From Thermoplasmata archaeon (GTDB lineage Archaea; Thermoplasmatota; Thermoplasmata; UBA10834), in assembly GCA_025457845.1 (NCBI GenBank), contig JALOTO010000019.1, positions 1 through 14,597 on the forward strand: DNA of 14,597 bases, written 5' to 3'. Made by a program: the position numbers and the translations under genes. Position 1 is the stretch's first letter. Each line of letters starts with the position of its first letter. Positions 1-6,883 of the stretch are shown piece by piece. Under the pieces are notes generated by a model that saw only the letters and a list, made by a program, of their open reading frames with translations, was not told the origin of the DNA and ran no database searches.

Positions 1-248
1 TGGCGGCCTACGGGGCGTCCCTGCTGCTGCCGTCGGAGGTGTTCGGTTACGACGAATGGGTGTTCCTGCTCGTCATCTTCTTGGTGGTCGGGGCCATAGT
101 CCACGCCATCTTCCATTTCCTGGAGGACATGCTCACGATCGCGACGCTCGTGGTCGGGTGGAAGCCGACGATGGTCGTCGTCGGCATAGTCGCGACAGTG
201 GAGGGCGCCCTCCTGCTGATGGACAGCTCACTCTCGACCCTTCTGTGA
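1..248 (+). CDS. C-terminal part of an integral membrane protein (5'-truncated)
   Basis: The reading frame is open from base 3, so the gene starts upstream of the window; the GTG at base 39 is internal and should not be taken as the start. About 81 residues are visible. After a short stretch reading LLLPSEVFGYDEW there are two strongly hydrophobic segments, one ending near HAIFHFLEDM and one around the sequence MVVVGIVATVEGALLLM, so the product ends with two membrane-spanning helices. I do not recognise the family and no catalytic motif is visible. The stop codon (246-248) sits inside a perfect hairpin at 239-253. The last 21 bp overlap the 3' end of the convergent glycosylase gene. Confidence 0.7.
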   Translation, partial: AAYGASLLLPSEVFGYDEWVFLLVIFLVVGAIVHAIFHFLEDMLTIATLVVGWKPTMVVVGIVATVEGALLLMDSSLSTLL

Positions 249-1088
249 GAAGGCGCAGGCGCTCCCCGAGGCGAGCCCGCGCTCGTTCATGTACATGTAC
301 TCCTGGGCATAGCCTGCGAACGGCCCGAACCGCTCCGAGGCGAACTCGTGCAGGCTCCGGTAGGACCCCTCCTGGCCATAGAGCCGCTTGAGCGCCCGTT
401 CCATCCAGACATCGATGGGGAACGCCTCCAGCCTCCCGAAGCCGAAGAGCGAGACGCAGTCGGCGACCTTGTCCCCCACGCCTGGAAGCGCCTTCAGCTC
501 CTCCCTGAGGCGCGCGTTGCCCATCCGGCTCATACGGTCGAGGGCGTCCGCGTCGACGCACTCGCAGATGCCCTTGACGTGGTCAGCCCTGTAACCCAGA
601 CCGAGGCCGCGGAGGTCGCGGGCCGACGCCTTGGAGAGCCGCGCATGGTCCGGGAACGCGTGGACCCCTGGGGCGATGCGTTCCCCGTACTCGGCCGCCA
701 GCGAGCCTATCATCTTGGAGATCCTCGGTATGTTGGCGTAGGTTGCGAGGGCGAAGCTGACGAGGCACTCCCATTCGTCCATCTTGACGATCCTCAGCCC
801 CCGCAGGCCCCGTATCCCGCCGCGGAGGACCTTGTCCCTGGAGAGAGCGCGCTGGATCCGCCCGATGTCATCGCACGCCCTGAGGTGCGTGGCGACCGCC
901 TCGGCCGCCCCTCTCCCGCCAGGGTCGGCCGAGACGATGAGGGAGTCGCGCCCCATCCTCAGGGCCACGACCCTTCTGTCAAGCGGCCCGCTCCACGATC
1001 CGTCGTCCGCGCGGCGCCATCTGAAGGTCTGCCCGCAGCCCAGGGTCAGGTCGAGGTCCAGCGGGTCGATTTCGATCTCGAGGTCCAT
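228..1088 (-). CDS. ogg: 8-oxoguanine DNA glycosylase/AP lyase, OGG1 type
   Basis: This is a base-excision repair enzyme that removes 8-oxoguanine and nicks the abasic site (family knowledge). The 286 residues carry the OGG1 signatures in order: an N-terminal GCGQTFRWRR stretch (residues 17-26, compare SGQSFRW in human OGG1), the segment NIPRISKMI (119-127, compare NIARITGM), and the helix-hairpin-helix/GPD motif LPGVGDKVADC (201-211) followed by PIDVWM (224-229). The catalytic lysine is K207 and the catalytic aspartate is D226, 19 residues apart as in human OGG1 (K249/D268); C211 matches the pocket cysteine C253. The N-terminal domain shows this is the full OGG1 type rather than the short AGOG or Ogg2 type. 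The ATG start lies 21 bp after the upstream kinase-family gene, with a GAGGAG ribosome site just after that gene's stop, so the two are probably one operon. Confidence 0.93.
   Translation of the reverse strand: MDLEIEIDPLDLDLTLGCGQTFRWRRADDGSWSGPLDRRVVALRMGRDSLIVSADPGGRGAAEAVATHLRACDDIGRIQRALSRDKVLRGGIRGLRGLRIVKMDEWECLVSFALATYANIPRISKMIGSLAAEYGERIAPGVHAFPDHARLSKASARDLRGLGLGYRADHVKGICECVDADALDRMSRMGNARLREELKALPGVGDKVADCVSLFGFGRLEAFPIDVWMERALKRLYGQEGSYRSLHEFASERFGPFAGYAQEYMYMNERGLASGSACAFSQKGRE
239..253 (+). terminator. Hairpin spanning the stop codon of the membrane protein gene
   Basis: CCTTCT-GTG-AGAAGG is a perfect 6-bp inverted repeat with a 3-nt loop, containing the TGA stop (246-248). 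The stop of the convergent ogg gene (228-230) lies just outside it. It resembles the stop-codon hairpins at 3462 and 6880. Confidence 0.35.
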
Positions 1089-1109
1089 CGTGCGGTCAGC
1101 CTCTCCTCA

Positions 1110-1592
1110 TCAGCGCTTGTATCCTATCATCCGCAAGAACTTCTTCCTGTCCTCGACGTCCTTCGGGGTCTCGACGCCTTTCGGCTTCTCGCCGTCTATG
1201 ACCCCGATGATCCCACGTCCATCCTCGGTCTCGGCGACGATGACGGCGAGAGGGTTCGCAGTCGCGCAGAATACAGTGCAGACCTCGTGCACCGCCTTGA
1301 TCGCGTTCAGGACGTTGATGGGGTACGAGTCCTTCAGGAAGGCGACGAAAGTGTGGCCCGCCCCGATGCTCATCGCGGTCCTGGAAGCCGCCTCCTTCAG
1401 GCCGTCGTCGTTGCCCTCGACCCGGACGAGACATGGTCCCGAGGCCTCGCAGAACGCGACCCCGAACTTCGCTTGAGGGACCGACCCGACTATCGCCTCG
1501 TAGAGGTCCTCGGCGGTCTTGATGAAATGGCTCTGACCTATGATGACGTTGGCGTTCTCAGGCGTGTCGACCTTCACCGTCTTGATTTCCAT
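1110..1592 (-). CDS. Adenosine-specific kinase family protein (Adenosine_kin)
   Basis: The 160-residue protein matches the small archaeal/thermophile family annotated as adenosine-specific kinase (Pfam Adenosine_kin). Family hallmarks seen are FCEASGPCLVRVEGND (47-62), IGAGHTFVAFL (76-86), SYPINVLNAIK (89-99), CATANPLAVIVAETEDGRG (109-127) and VIDGEKPKGVE (131-141), ending in RKKFLRMIGYKR. Length is typical and the gene looks intact. The enzymatic label rests on structural work on one member and the physiological role is uncertain. It starts with ATG; a GGGGGA tract a few bases upstream may be a weak ribosome site. It is the first gene of a pair with ogg and is divergent from the zinc-ribbon gene at 1755. 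A function in nucleoside salvage together with base repair would be inference only. Confidence 0.88.
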   Translation of the reverse strand: MEIKTVKVDTPENANVIIGQSHFIKTAEDLYEAIVGSVPQAKFGVAFCEASGPCLVRVEGNDDGLKEAASRTAMSIGAGHTFVAFLKDSYPINVLNAIKAVHEVCTVFCATANPLAVIVAETEDGRGIIGVIDGEKPKGVETPKDVEDRKKFLRMIGYKR

Positions 1593-1697
1593 CTCTGTCC
1601 CCCGACTCTCAACAACCGCCGTGTGGAAAAACGTTTGCCCTGCCCTTCTGGCACGCCCTCCACGATATCGTTATCAGGACGAGAAATCAAAACGGTT

Positions 1698-1707
1698 AAC
1701 TATTTAT
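1698..1707 (+). promoter_or_regulatory. Possible TATA box for the zinc-ribbon/helical-repeat gene
   Basis: An AT-rich stretch (AACTATTTAT) stands out in a GC-rich background in the 162-bp divergent gap between the adenosine_kin gene and the zinc-ribbon gene. A start about 25 bp downstream (near 1728-1732) would leave a leader of about 25 nt that includes the GGAGG ribosome site at 1741-1745. The match to the archaeal TATA consensus is only moderate. No convincing box was found for the leftward adenosine_kin gene. Confidence 0.4.
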
Positions 1708-1754
1708 CCAGGCATACCGTAAAGTGAGCCCGACATAATAGGAGGCACTGCCAC

Positions 1755-3473
1755 TTGCCAGATTCTAGCGGAGAGAAGCTCTGTCCGATTTGCGATTCTC
1801 CGCTTCAGCCCGGTTCGAAGAAGTGCGGGTTCTGCGGTACTGACCTGACCATCTTCGACATCGAGGTAGAGCCCGTCAAGAAGGCCGCGACCCCGCCCTC
1901 CGCGCCGAGCAGGGAGAGGATCGAGTCGCGTGTCGACGAGATAATGTCACGTCCGTCCCGCCCGTCGGGGATAAGGGACGTCTCCAAAGCACCGGCCCCG
2001 GCCCCGAAGCCGGCTCCCGAGCCCGTCCCCGAGGTCAAGCCGGAACCGGTCAAGGAGCCGGAACCCGCCCCCGTGGTGAAGGAACCGACGGCCGAGACGC
2101 CATCAGTGGAGATGTTCGAATGCCCGGAGTGCGGCGGCAAGGTCGAGGTCACCGCGAGCTCGTGCCCCAAGTGCGGCGTCCTGTTCGCCGAGGAGGGCGC
2201 GGACATGTTCCAGTGCCCAGCGTGCAACACGCTGGTCAATGTCGATGCGAAGGCGTGCCCCGGCTGCGGTGCTGTCTTCGTGGAATCAGAGGAGGCGGCC
2301 CAGGCGGAGTCAGCCTCGGCCGTCGCCGAGGCCGAACCGAAGCAGGTCGAGGCGCCTCAGCCCGTCCAGGCCCAGATCGAGGCCCCAGTCGCCGAGGTCG
2401 AGGAGGAGCCCGTCGAGGCGCGCGCCCCCAAGGCCGCGAAGGCGGACGAGGCCGCCGAGAAGAAGGGGCTGCTCGGGGGTTTCTTCAAGCGCAAGAAGAA
2501 GGAGGAGCCCGAGAAGATCCCGGAACCGGAGCCGAAGAAGGCCGTCGAGGAGGAGCCGGAAGAGGAATCATCGATACCAGGGATCCACGCTCCTGATGTC
2601 ATACCCCCGGTGAGGAAGCTCGCCCCCAAGGTCGAGCCCAAGCCTGAGCCGCGCCCCGTCCCGACGATGGAAGTGCGCGCGCCCGCGCAGCCCGCGCCCG
2701 CGATAGACGCGAAGGACAAGGGCAAGGAGCTGGCGCGGATGGTCGCGGAGATGAAGCCTCTTCTCGCGCTCGCAATGGAGAAGGAGGTCGACATCTCCGA
2801 GCCGAAGCACCTGATCGACGACGCGGCGGTGGCCGGCAGGGAAAGGCACCTGGACACCGCGATAGACCTGGTGCGGCAATCGAAGGTCATGCTCATGAAC
2901 AAGCTCGAGGTGCAGCTCACGGCGATGCTCGGCGTGCTGCGCGAGGAGCTCAAGGTCGCTTCGTCCCTCGGAGGGGACGTCTCGCGGCCAACCACGTATC
3001 TGCAGGAGACGGAGAAGGCGAAGGCCGCGGGTGACGTCGAGGCGGCGTTCGTCTACGCGGAGAAGGTCCAGAAGGACCTCCAGCCCATCACGGGCCGCTA
3101 CAACGAGTCCAAGAAGAAGATCGCCGCCCTGAAGGGGCTCATCGCGGACTGCGAGGTCTTCATCGTGGACACCAGGGAGGCACGCGGGCTCCTGGTCGAG
3201 GCCGGCAACGCGTTCGAGTCCAACGACTACGGCGAGGTCGAGACCCTGGTCCGCACCGCCGAGGAGAAGCTCTACAAGTCCATCCCGAACAGGATGGCCG
3301 ACGAGATCAACAAGGCCAAGGAGCTCCTCCGCGAGGCCAAGATGAGGAACGTCAACATCACGCCCATGATCACGACCCTGAAGTCGGTCATCAACCTCAT
3401 GAAGGCCGGGGACTACAGGCAGGCGATGAAGGAGATGCGGGACTTCAAGGAAGCCGTCCGCAGGTCGGCATAG
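1755..3473 (+). CDS. Three-zinc-ribbon protein with Pro/Glu-rich linker and C-terminal helical repeats
   Basis: The start is TTG at 1755, supported by GGAGG at 1741-1745 with a 9-nt spacer. The 572-residue protein has no signal peptide or membrane helix. It carries three CxxC...CxxC zinc ribbons: C10/C13/C24/C27, C123/C126/C137/C140 and C154/C157/C168/C171. Between and after them are low-complexity Pro/Glu/Lys/Ala linkers (about 75-115 and 178-315) with a very basic patch FFKRKKK near 243-249. The C-terminal part (about 320-572) is all-helical and looks like about four degenerate repeats of 45-55 residues, each ending in a pattern like LxxAxxxxxxGDYxxAxxxVRxAEE. I cannot name a function; the layout suggests a cytosolic scaffold or partner-binding protein. 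It converges with the DnaA-like gene, 6 bp away, and shares a stop-codon hairpin with it. Confidence 0.85.
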   Translation: MPDSSGEKLCPICDSPLQPGSKKCGFCGTDLTIFDIEVEPVKKAATPPSAPSRERIESRVDEIMSRPSRPSGIRDVSKAPAPAPKPAPEPVPEVKPEPVKEPEPAPVVKEPTAETPSVEMFECPECGGKVEVTASSCPKCGVLFAEEGADMFQCPACNTLVNVDAKACPGCGAVFVESEEAAQAESASAVAEAEPKQVEAPQPVQAQIEAPVAEVEEEPVEARAPKAAKADEAAEKKGLLGGFFKRKKKEEPEKIPEPEPKKAVEEEPEEESSIPGIHAPDVIPPVRKLAPKVEPKPEPRPVPTMEVRAPAQPAPAIDAKDKGKELARMVAEMKPLLALAMEKEVDISEPKHLIDDAAVAGRERHLDTAIDLVRQSKVMLMNKLEVQLTAMLGVLREELKVASSLGGDVSRPTTYLQETEKAKAAGDVEAAFVYAEKVQKDLQPITGRYNESKKKIAALKGLIADCEVFIVDTREARGLLVEAGNAFESNDYGEVETLVRTAEEKLYKSIPNRMADEINKAKELLREAKMRNVNITPMITTLKSVINLMKAGDYRQAMKEMRDFKEAVRRSA

Positions 3474-3480
3474 CCGACCT
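3462..3480. terminator. Stop-codon hairpin between convergent genes
   Basis: This is a perfect 8-bp inverted repeat, AGGTCGGC / GCCGACCT, with a 3-nt loop. The TAG stop of the zinc-ribbon gene (3471-3473) runs across the loop and right arm, and the right arm ends on the first base of the reverse-complement stop of the DnaA-like gene (3480-3482). A second overlapping inverted repeat (ACCTCA/TGAGGT, 3477-3490) is mutually exclusive with it. There is no T-tract, so a role as bidirectional terminator or 3'-end block is inferred. Confidence 0.4.
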
Positions 3481-5693
3481 CATGTGAGGTTCAGTACCTC
3501 CATCTCCCTCTCCAGGATCGATATCTCCTGCTGCTTCAGCGTCTCGGGGCTCACCGAGATCGCGAGGATGCACTTCGATTCCGAGACCTCGTCTATGAGG
3601 CTCCTGATGAACCTCAGGACCGCCTCGAAGTTGGTGCTGCTTATCAGGTACTGGATGCCGTCCAGGACCACCATCCCCTGCTTGGGGTCGGCGATGAACT
3701 CCTGGATCTTGTGGACCATCATCTCCAGGGACGGCGGGACCGTGGTCTCCTGGGAGCTGTCCCTGTCCGTCAGCCAGAGTATCTCCGGCTGCTCCTGGAA
3801 CTCCTCCCTGACCCGCTTCGGGTTCATCCTGGTGATGACCAGCCCCCTGAACTCCTCCTTCATCTTCCTCGACAGGAGGACGTTGCTGTAGGTGGGCTTC
3901 TCCTCCTCGATCAGGTAGCAGTGCCCAGGCTGGACCTTGACCTCCTTCATGATCTCCTTGCGGGTCTCCTGGACCGGGGCCAGCGGCTTCAGTATGTCCG
4001 AGACCAGGGCGAGGTCGACCTCCAGCTTCATTATGGTCGCGAACGCGGAGATCTTGTTCAGGGTGCTCTCGAGCTCGCGGACGCTGTTGGTGACCCTCTC
4101 CGCGATGTAGGCGACGATCTCGTCCGACATCCTCAGCTTCTTCTCCGCCGCCTTCGCCTTGAGTATCCTCACCCGCGTGTCGAGGTCCGGCGGCTGGATG
4201 TCGGCGGTTAGCCCCTTCTGTATCCTCGAGCTCAGCCTCTCGCTGAAGGCGGGGATCTGCGCGGGGACCCTGTCGCTTGCGAATGCCACCTGCTTGCCCG
4301 AATCGATCAGGCTGTCGATGACGTTGACCATCTCGTTCTGCGCGGCCTCGCTGGCCGCCAGGAACTGCAGGTCGTCGACGAGCAGGACGTCGGCCTTCTT
4401 CAGGTCCTCCCTTATCCTCCTCGTCAGGTCGCTGCCCTTCGCCTGGTCGAAGGCCTCGACAAGCCGGTCCGAGGGGACGTAGAGTATCTTGAGCGACGGG
4501 CTCGTCTGCCTGAGCTTGTTCCCGATGCTGACCAACAGGTGGGTCTTGCCCAGGCCGGACCCGCCGAATATGAGGAGCGGGTTGTACGTCTTGCCCGGTC
4601 CCTCGGAGACCGCGACCGCGGCGGCCACTGGGAACTTCGAGTTCGGCCCGACCACGAAGCTCTGGAAGGTCATGTCTGGCTGGAGCGGCTTCGTGAAGGT
4701 CATGGCGGGGATCTCCTCGGCGGAACACTTCGGGCAGCTCCCCTTCGGGTCTAGCTTCCCCCCGCACCTCGGGCAGCCAGCCTGGGCCGGCGCTCCCTCG
4801 GCCTCCGCCGCGGTCCCGGTCTGGTACTTGAGTATGAGGTCGTAGACGTCGGCCGCCTTCTCCTCGCGCTTCTTCTTCTCCATCTCGGCCTTGATCGACT
4901 CCTCCTCGGCCTTCCGCTTCTGGACCTTGCGGCGGATCTTCTCCTGCAGGAACTCGATGTCCGATTCTATCTCCGCGATCCTGGAGCGGTCGTCGAGCTT
5001 GGCCCGGATCTCGTTTATCTCGGGCTCATGCCCGAGTATCGGGAAGTTGTTGAGTATGGCCTCGAACTGCTTCAGCCGGTCGACGTCCTTGTCGAATATG
5101 GCCAGCTCCTTGGTGAGGGCCGGGGCCCCCTTCTTCTGGGCCTCAAGGAGCGTGTCGACCTTGAACCCCTTCCTGCGCCACTGCTCGATCCTCTCGGAGC
5201 CAGGGTCGGTCGGCCTCTCCTCGTCCTCAGCCTCCGGCGGCGGTGGCGGCTCGGGGGCCTGCGTCGCTGGCGCAGCGGCGGGCGCCGGCACCCTGGCAAC
5301 GGGCCCCTTCGCGGCGACAGTCCGCGGGCCTGCGATCCAGGAGTCGGGGAACCGCCTCTCGAACTCCTCGCTCGAGACGCGGCTGTGGAGTTCGATGCTC
5401 GAGCCCTTGTCCTGGGAGTCCTCGAGTATGAACCTGAGGGACTTCTCCCCGGTGTAGATCCTCCTGAGCTCCCTCGGCTTGGACTTCTCGAACTCGTAGA
5501 TCGCCATCACGGGGGTGCCCTGCTCGACCACTATGTAGCCCATCGAGCTCATGATGTCCTTCTCTAGAGTGACGCGGACGTAGCCCGAGAAACTGTATTG
5601 CTTGAGGTCCGCGAGGATCGCCTTGAGAGAATCAGGTCCGCCCTTCGCGGTCCTGACTACGATGCCCTCCGGGATGCGCAGGTCCGTGACCAT
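3480..5693 (-). CDS. DnaA-type AAA+ ATPase fused to DUF835, with zinc ribbon and coiled coil
   Basis: The 737-residue protein has several parts. (1) Residues 1-105 form a small alpha/beta domain I cannot name with confidence. (2) A Pro/Ala linker follows (about 125-160). (3) A charged helical/coiled-coil region spans about 200-285. (4) A zinc ribbon has C307/C310/C320/C323. (5) A bacterial DnaA domain III-like AAA+ module spans about 341-560: TFQSFVVGPNSKF (342-354), NPLLIFGGSGLGKTHLL with Walker A GGSGLGKT (377-384), Walker B VLLVDDLQFL (436-445), sensor 1 ASDR (472-475), ERLSSRIQKGLTADIQPPDL with the arginine finger at R490, and sensor 2 NSVRELESTLNKI (R539). (6) DUF835 spans about 585-735. 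DnaA domain IV, the DnaA-box-binding helix-turn-helix, is absent and DUF835 occupies its place. All ATPase residues look intact, so ATP-dependent assembly is likely; the role is unknown. The ATG start has GGGAGA 6 nt upstream. Confidence 0.87.
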   Translation of the reverse strand: MVTDLRIPEGIVVRTAKGGPDSLKAILADLKQYSFSGYVRVTLEKDIMSSMGYIVVEQGTPVMAIYEFEKSKPRELRRIYTGEKSLRFILEDSQDKGSSIELHSRVSSEEFERRFPDSWIAGPRTVAAKGPVARVPAPAAAPATQAPEPPPPPEAEDEERPTDPGSERIEQWRRKGFKVDTLLEAQKKGAPALTKELAIFDKDVDRLKQFEAILNNFPILGHEPEINEIRAKLDDRSRIAEIESDIEFLQEKIRRKVQKRKAEEESIKAEMEKKKREEKAADVYDLILKYQTGTAAEAEGAPAQAGCPRCGGKLDPKGSCPKCSAEEIPAMTFTKPLQPDMTFQSFVVGPNSKFPVAAAVAVSEGPGKTYNPLLIFGGSGLGKTHLLVSIGNKLRQTSPSLKILYVPSDRLVEAFDQAKGSDLTRRIREDLKKADVLLVDDLQFLAASEAAQNEMVNVIDSLIDSGKQVAFASDRVPAQIPAFSERLSSRIQKGLTADIQPPDLDTRVRILKAKAAEKKLRMSDEIVAYIAERVTNSVRELESTLNKISAFATIMKLEVDLALVSDILKPLAPVQETRKEIMKEVKVQPGHCYLIEEEKPTYSNVLLSRKMKEEFRGLVITRMNPKRVREEFQEQPEILWLTDRDSSQETTVPPSLEMMVHKIQEFIADPKQGMVVLDGIQYLISSTNFEAVLRFIRSLIDEVSESKCILAISVSPETLKQQEISILEREMEVLNLT

Positions 5694-5726
5694 CTCTGGT
5701 CTCCCGTGTATGAAAGGGGCATTAGG

Positions 5727-5736
5727 TAGAAAAAGC
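5727..5736 (-). promoter_or_regulatory. Possible TATA box for the DnaA-like gene
   Basis: Read on the minus strand this is CTTTTTCTAC, 34-43 bp upstream of the ATG at 5693. A start about 25 bp downstream would give a short leader that just includes the GGGAGA ribosome site (5700-5705). The consensus match is weak; position is the main support. Confidence 0.35.
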
Positions 5737-5795
5737 CTCTCGCCATGGCCACGCCGCCTGGACCGTCAATCGTCCGACCGAGCCACGGTCAAAAG

Positions 5796-5804
5796 GCTTA
5801 ACTA
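5796..5804 (+). promoter_or_regulatory. Possible TATA box for tRNA-Thr
   Basis: The AT-rich GCTTAACTA, preceded by the purine/A run CAAAAG (a plausible BRE), lies about 30 bp upstream of the first tRNA base (5833). This predicts transcription starting a few bases before the mature 5' end, the usual archaeal tRNA arrangement. Confidence 0.5.
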
Positions 5805-5832
5805 GGGCGACAATCTTCCCAACAACCCCGAT

Positions 5833-5926
5833 GCCACTGTAGCTCAGCGGCAGCGCCTACACGGCGCCGCGAAAGAGCGGCGGTTTCGTAAACCGCAGGT
5901 CGGGGGTTCAAAACCCTCCAGTGGCT
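5833..5926 (+). tRNA. tRNA-Thr (anticodon CGT) interrupted by a 22-nt insert in the D arm
   Basis: The acceptor stem GCCACTG (5833-5839) pairs perfectly with CAGTGGC (5919-5925). The discriminator is T5926 and no CCA is encoded. The anticodon arm is GCGGT TTCGTAA ACCGC (5880-5896) with anticodon CGT at 5887-5889, reading the Thr codon ACG. The variable loop is AGGTC and the T arm is GGGGG TTCAAAA CCCTC (one G-U pair). The D arm starts normally as GCTC AGCGGCA (5842-5852), but its partner strand GAGC appears only at 5875-5878, after 22 extra bases. With 5853-5874 removed the result is a standard 72-nt tRNA with a perfect D stem, so the insert is most simply a non-canonical intron between positions 21 and 22 (the join can slide by one base either way). 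U73 and the GCC/GGC stem fit archaeal tRNA-Thr. Confidence 0.88.
5853..5874 (+). other. 22-nt insert (putative non-canonical tRNA intron) in tRNA-Thr
   Basis: The 22 bases split the D stem of tRNA-Thr. They can fold as a 5-bp hairpin, GCGCC-TACAC-GGCGC (5853-5867). The 3' end of the insert can alternatively pair with the following exon as CGCCGC-GAAAGA-GCGGCG (5865-5882), which places the predicted 3' junction in the loop. I could not build a clean bulge-helix-bulge motif at either of the three equivalent junctions (best case 3 of 4 central pairs), so removal by the archaeal splicing endonuclease is inferred rather than shown. Confidence 0.65.
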
Positions 5927-5962
5927 CATCATATTCTCACAGACGATTGCACCGCACCAAGG

Positions 5963-5970
5963 CTAATATG
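5963..5970 (+). promoter_or_regulatory. Possible TATA box for the Yip1-like gene
   Basis: CTAATATG lies 23-30 bp upstream of the ATG at 5993. Archaeal spacing would put transcription start on or next to that ATG. No Shine-Dalgarno sequence precedes the ATG, which agrees with a leaderless mRNA. Confidence 0.45.
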
Positions 5971-5992
5971 TACGCTGCCCCTTCCGACCGTC

Positions 5993-6883
5993 ATGGGCGA
6001 CGGGGCAGTCGTTTTCGTGCAGTCGGTCGCATGCCCGACATGCGGTTCCCGCTCCTCCGCCTATCTGAGGATGGTCTCCTCCACGGAGGGGGCCGCGGTC
6101 TGCCCGCGCTGCGGGAGGGAGTTCCGGCACCCGCTGCCACAACACTATGTCCCCCAGGTCCCGCCTGCGGGGCACGCAGCCCACCGCGGTCATGGGAGGG
6201 CGACTCACTATCCAGGACTGTACAGCAGGCCGAAGGAGCCGCCCCGGTTCGACCTCGGGGGCATGATGAGGACCGCCGCATTGCCCTCCGATGCTTTCCA
6301 GCGGCTGATGGTGAGGACGGACTTCAGCCATGCGATGGTCATAGTCATACTGATGACGCTCATCGGGACCGTCGTCGCGGGCGTGGTCTCCTGGGCCCTC
6401 CTCGAGGAGCTCGGTTACTACACCTCGAACAACCTGTGGTTGGCAGCAGGGGAGGCCCTCAACTTCGGCATCCAGATCATAACGTTCTTCGTCTTCTCAT
6501 TTTCCGCAGCGCTGATATCCAAAGGCATGTTCAGGGGCCGGGGCGACTACGCATCGACCGCGACTCTGATGGGCTACGCGTTCGTGTGGTTCACCGCGTT
6601 CTCGTTGGTGACATCCATCATCTTCAGCACGATCGTGGTCGACGTGATGTCTGAAGACAGCGGCGTCGTGACCGCGTCCATGCTCGCACTGGCCCTGCTG
6701 TTCCTCATCCTCTTGATCGGCCTCGTGTGGCTCCTATGGATGTCGGCCAGGGCGGTCAGCGTGGCGAACGACATCTCCCTGGGTGAGGGCATCCTGACGG
6801 TAATCATCGCGGCGCTCTTGACAGGGGCAGTGAGCTTCATCGTGGGCGTGTTCGTCACCCTGCCCATAGGGATCTCGCTGTGA
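5993..6883 (+). CDS. Zinc-ribbon, Yip1-like polytopic membrane protein
   Basis: I place the start at ATG 5993. The frame stays open upstream to a GTG at 5921, but that codon lies inside tRNA-Thr, and the TATA-like element at 5963 predicts transcription from about 5993. The 296-residue product starts with a zinc ribbon (C14/C17, C37/C40), then a His/Pro/Gly-rich cytosolic linker (about 45-85), then five hydrophobic helices at about 114-138, 155-177, 190-218, 227-252 and 266-292. This hydrophobicity pattern and the short amphipathic lead-in resemble archaeal Yip1 domain proteins, some of which carry an N-terminal zinc ribbon. Archaeal members have no established function. The assignment rests on architecture rather than a diagnostic motif. 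The stop codon forms one arm of a hairpin shared with thiC. Confidence 0.72.
   Translation: MGDGAVVFVQSVACPTCGSRSSAYLRMVSSTEGAAVCPRCGREFRHPLPQHYVPQVPPAGHAAHRGHGRATHYPGLYSRPKEPPRFDLGGMMRTAALPSDAFQRLMVRTDFSHAMVIVILMTLIGTVVAGVVSWALLEELGYYTSNNLWLAAGEALNFGIQIITFFVFSFSAALISKGMFRGRGDYASTATLMGYAFVWFTAFSLVTSIIFSTIVVDVMSEDSGVVTASMLALALLFLILLIGLVWLLWMSARAVSVANDISLGEGILTVIIAALLTGAVSFIVGVFVTLPIGISL

Noticed and set aside
348..1727. Long plus-strand frame opposite ogg and the adenosine_kin gene
   Set aside because: It is an antisense shadow of two well-recognised genes in GC-rich DNA, with low-complexity Arg/Pro/Asp-rich translation and no family features.
3445..4767. Long minus-strand frame overlapping the DnaA-like gene in another frame
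   Set aside because: Its translation is Gly/Arg/Pro/Glu-rich and lacks domain motifs, while the overlapping frame has clear DnaA and DUF835 motifs.
5761..5790. Inverted repeat GACCGT/ACGGTC with an 18-nt spacer upstream of tRNA-Thr
   Set aside because: Six base pairs at a free spacing are easily found by chance in GC-rich sequence, and nothing else supports it.
5921..5992. N-terminal extension of the Yip1-like gene from a GTG at 5921
   Set aside because: It would start inside the 3' end of tRNA-Thr, and a TATA-like element at 5963 predicts transcription from about 5993. The extension has no ribosome site.
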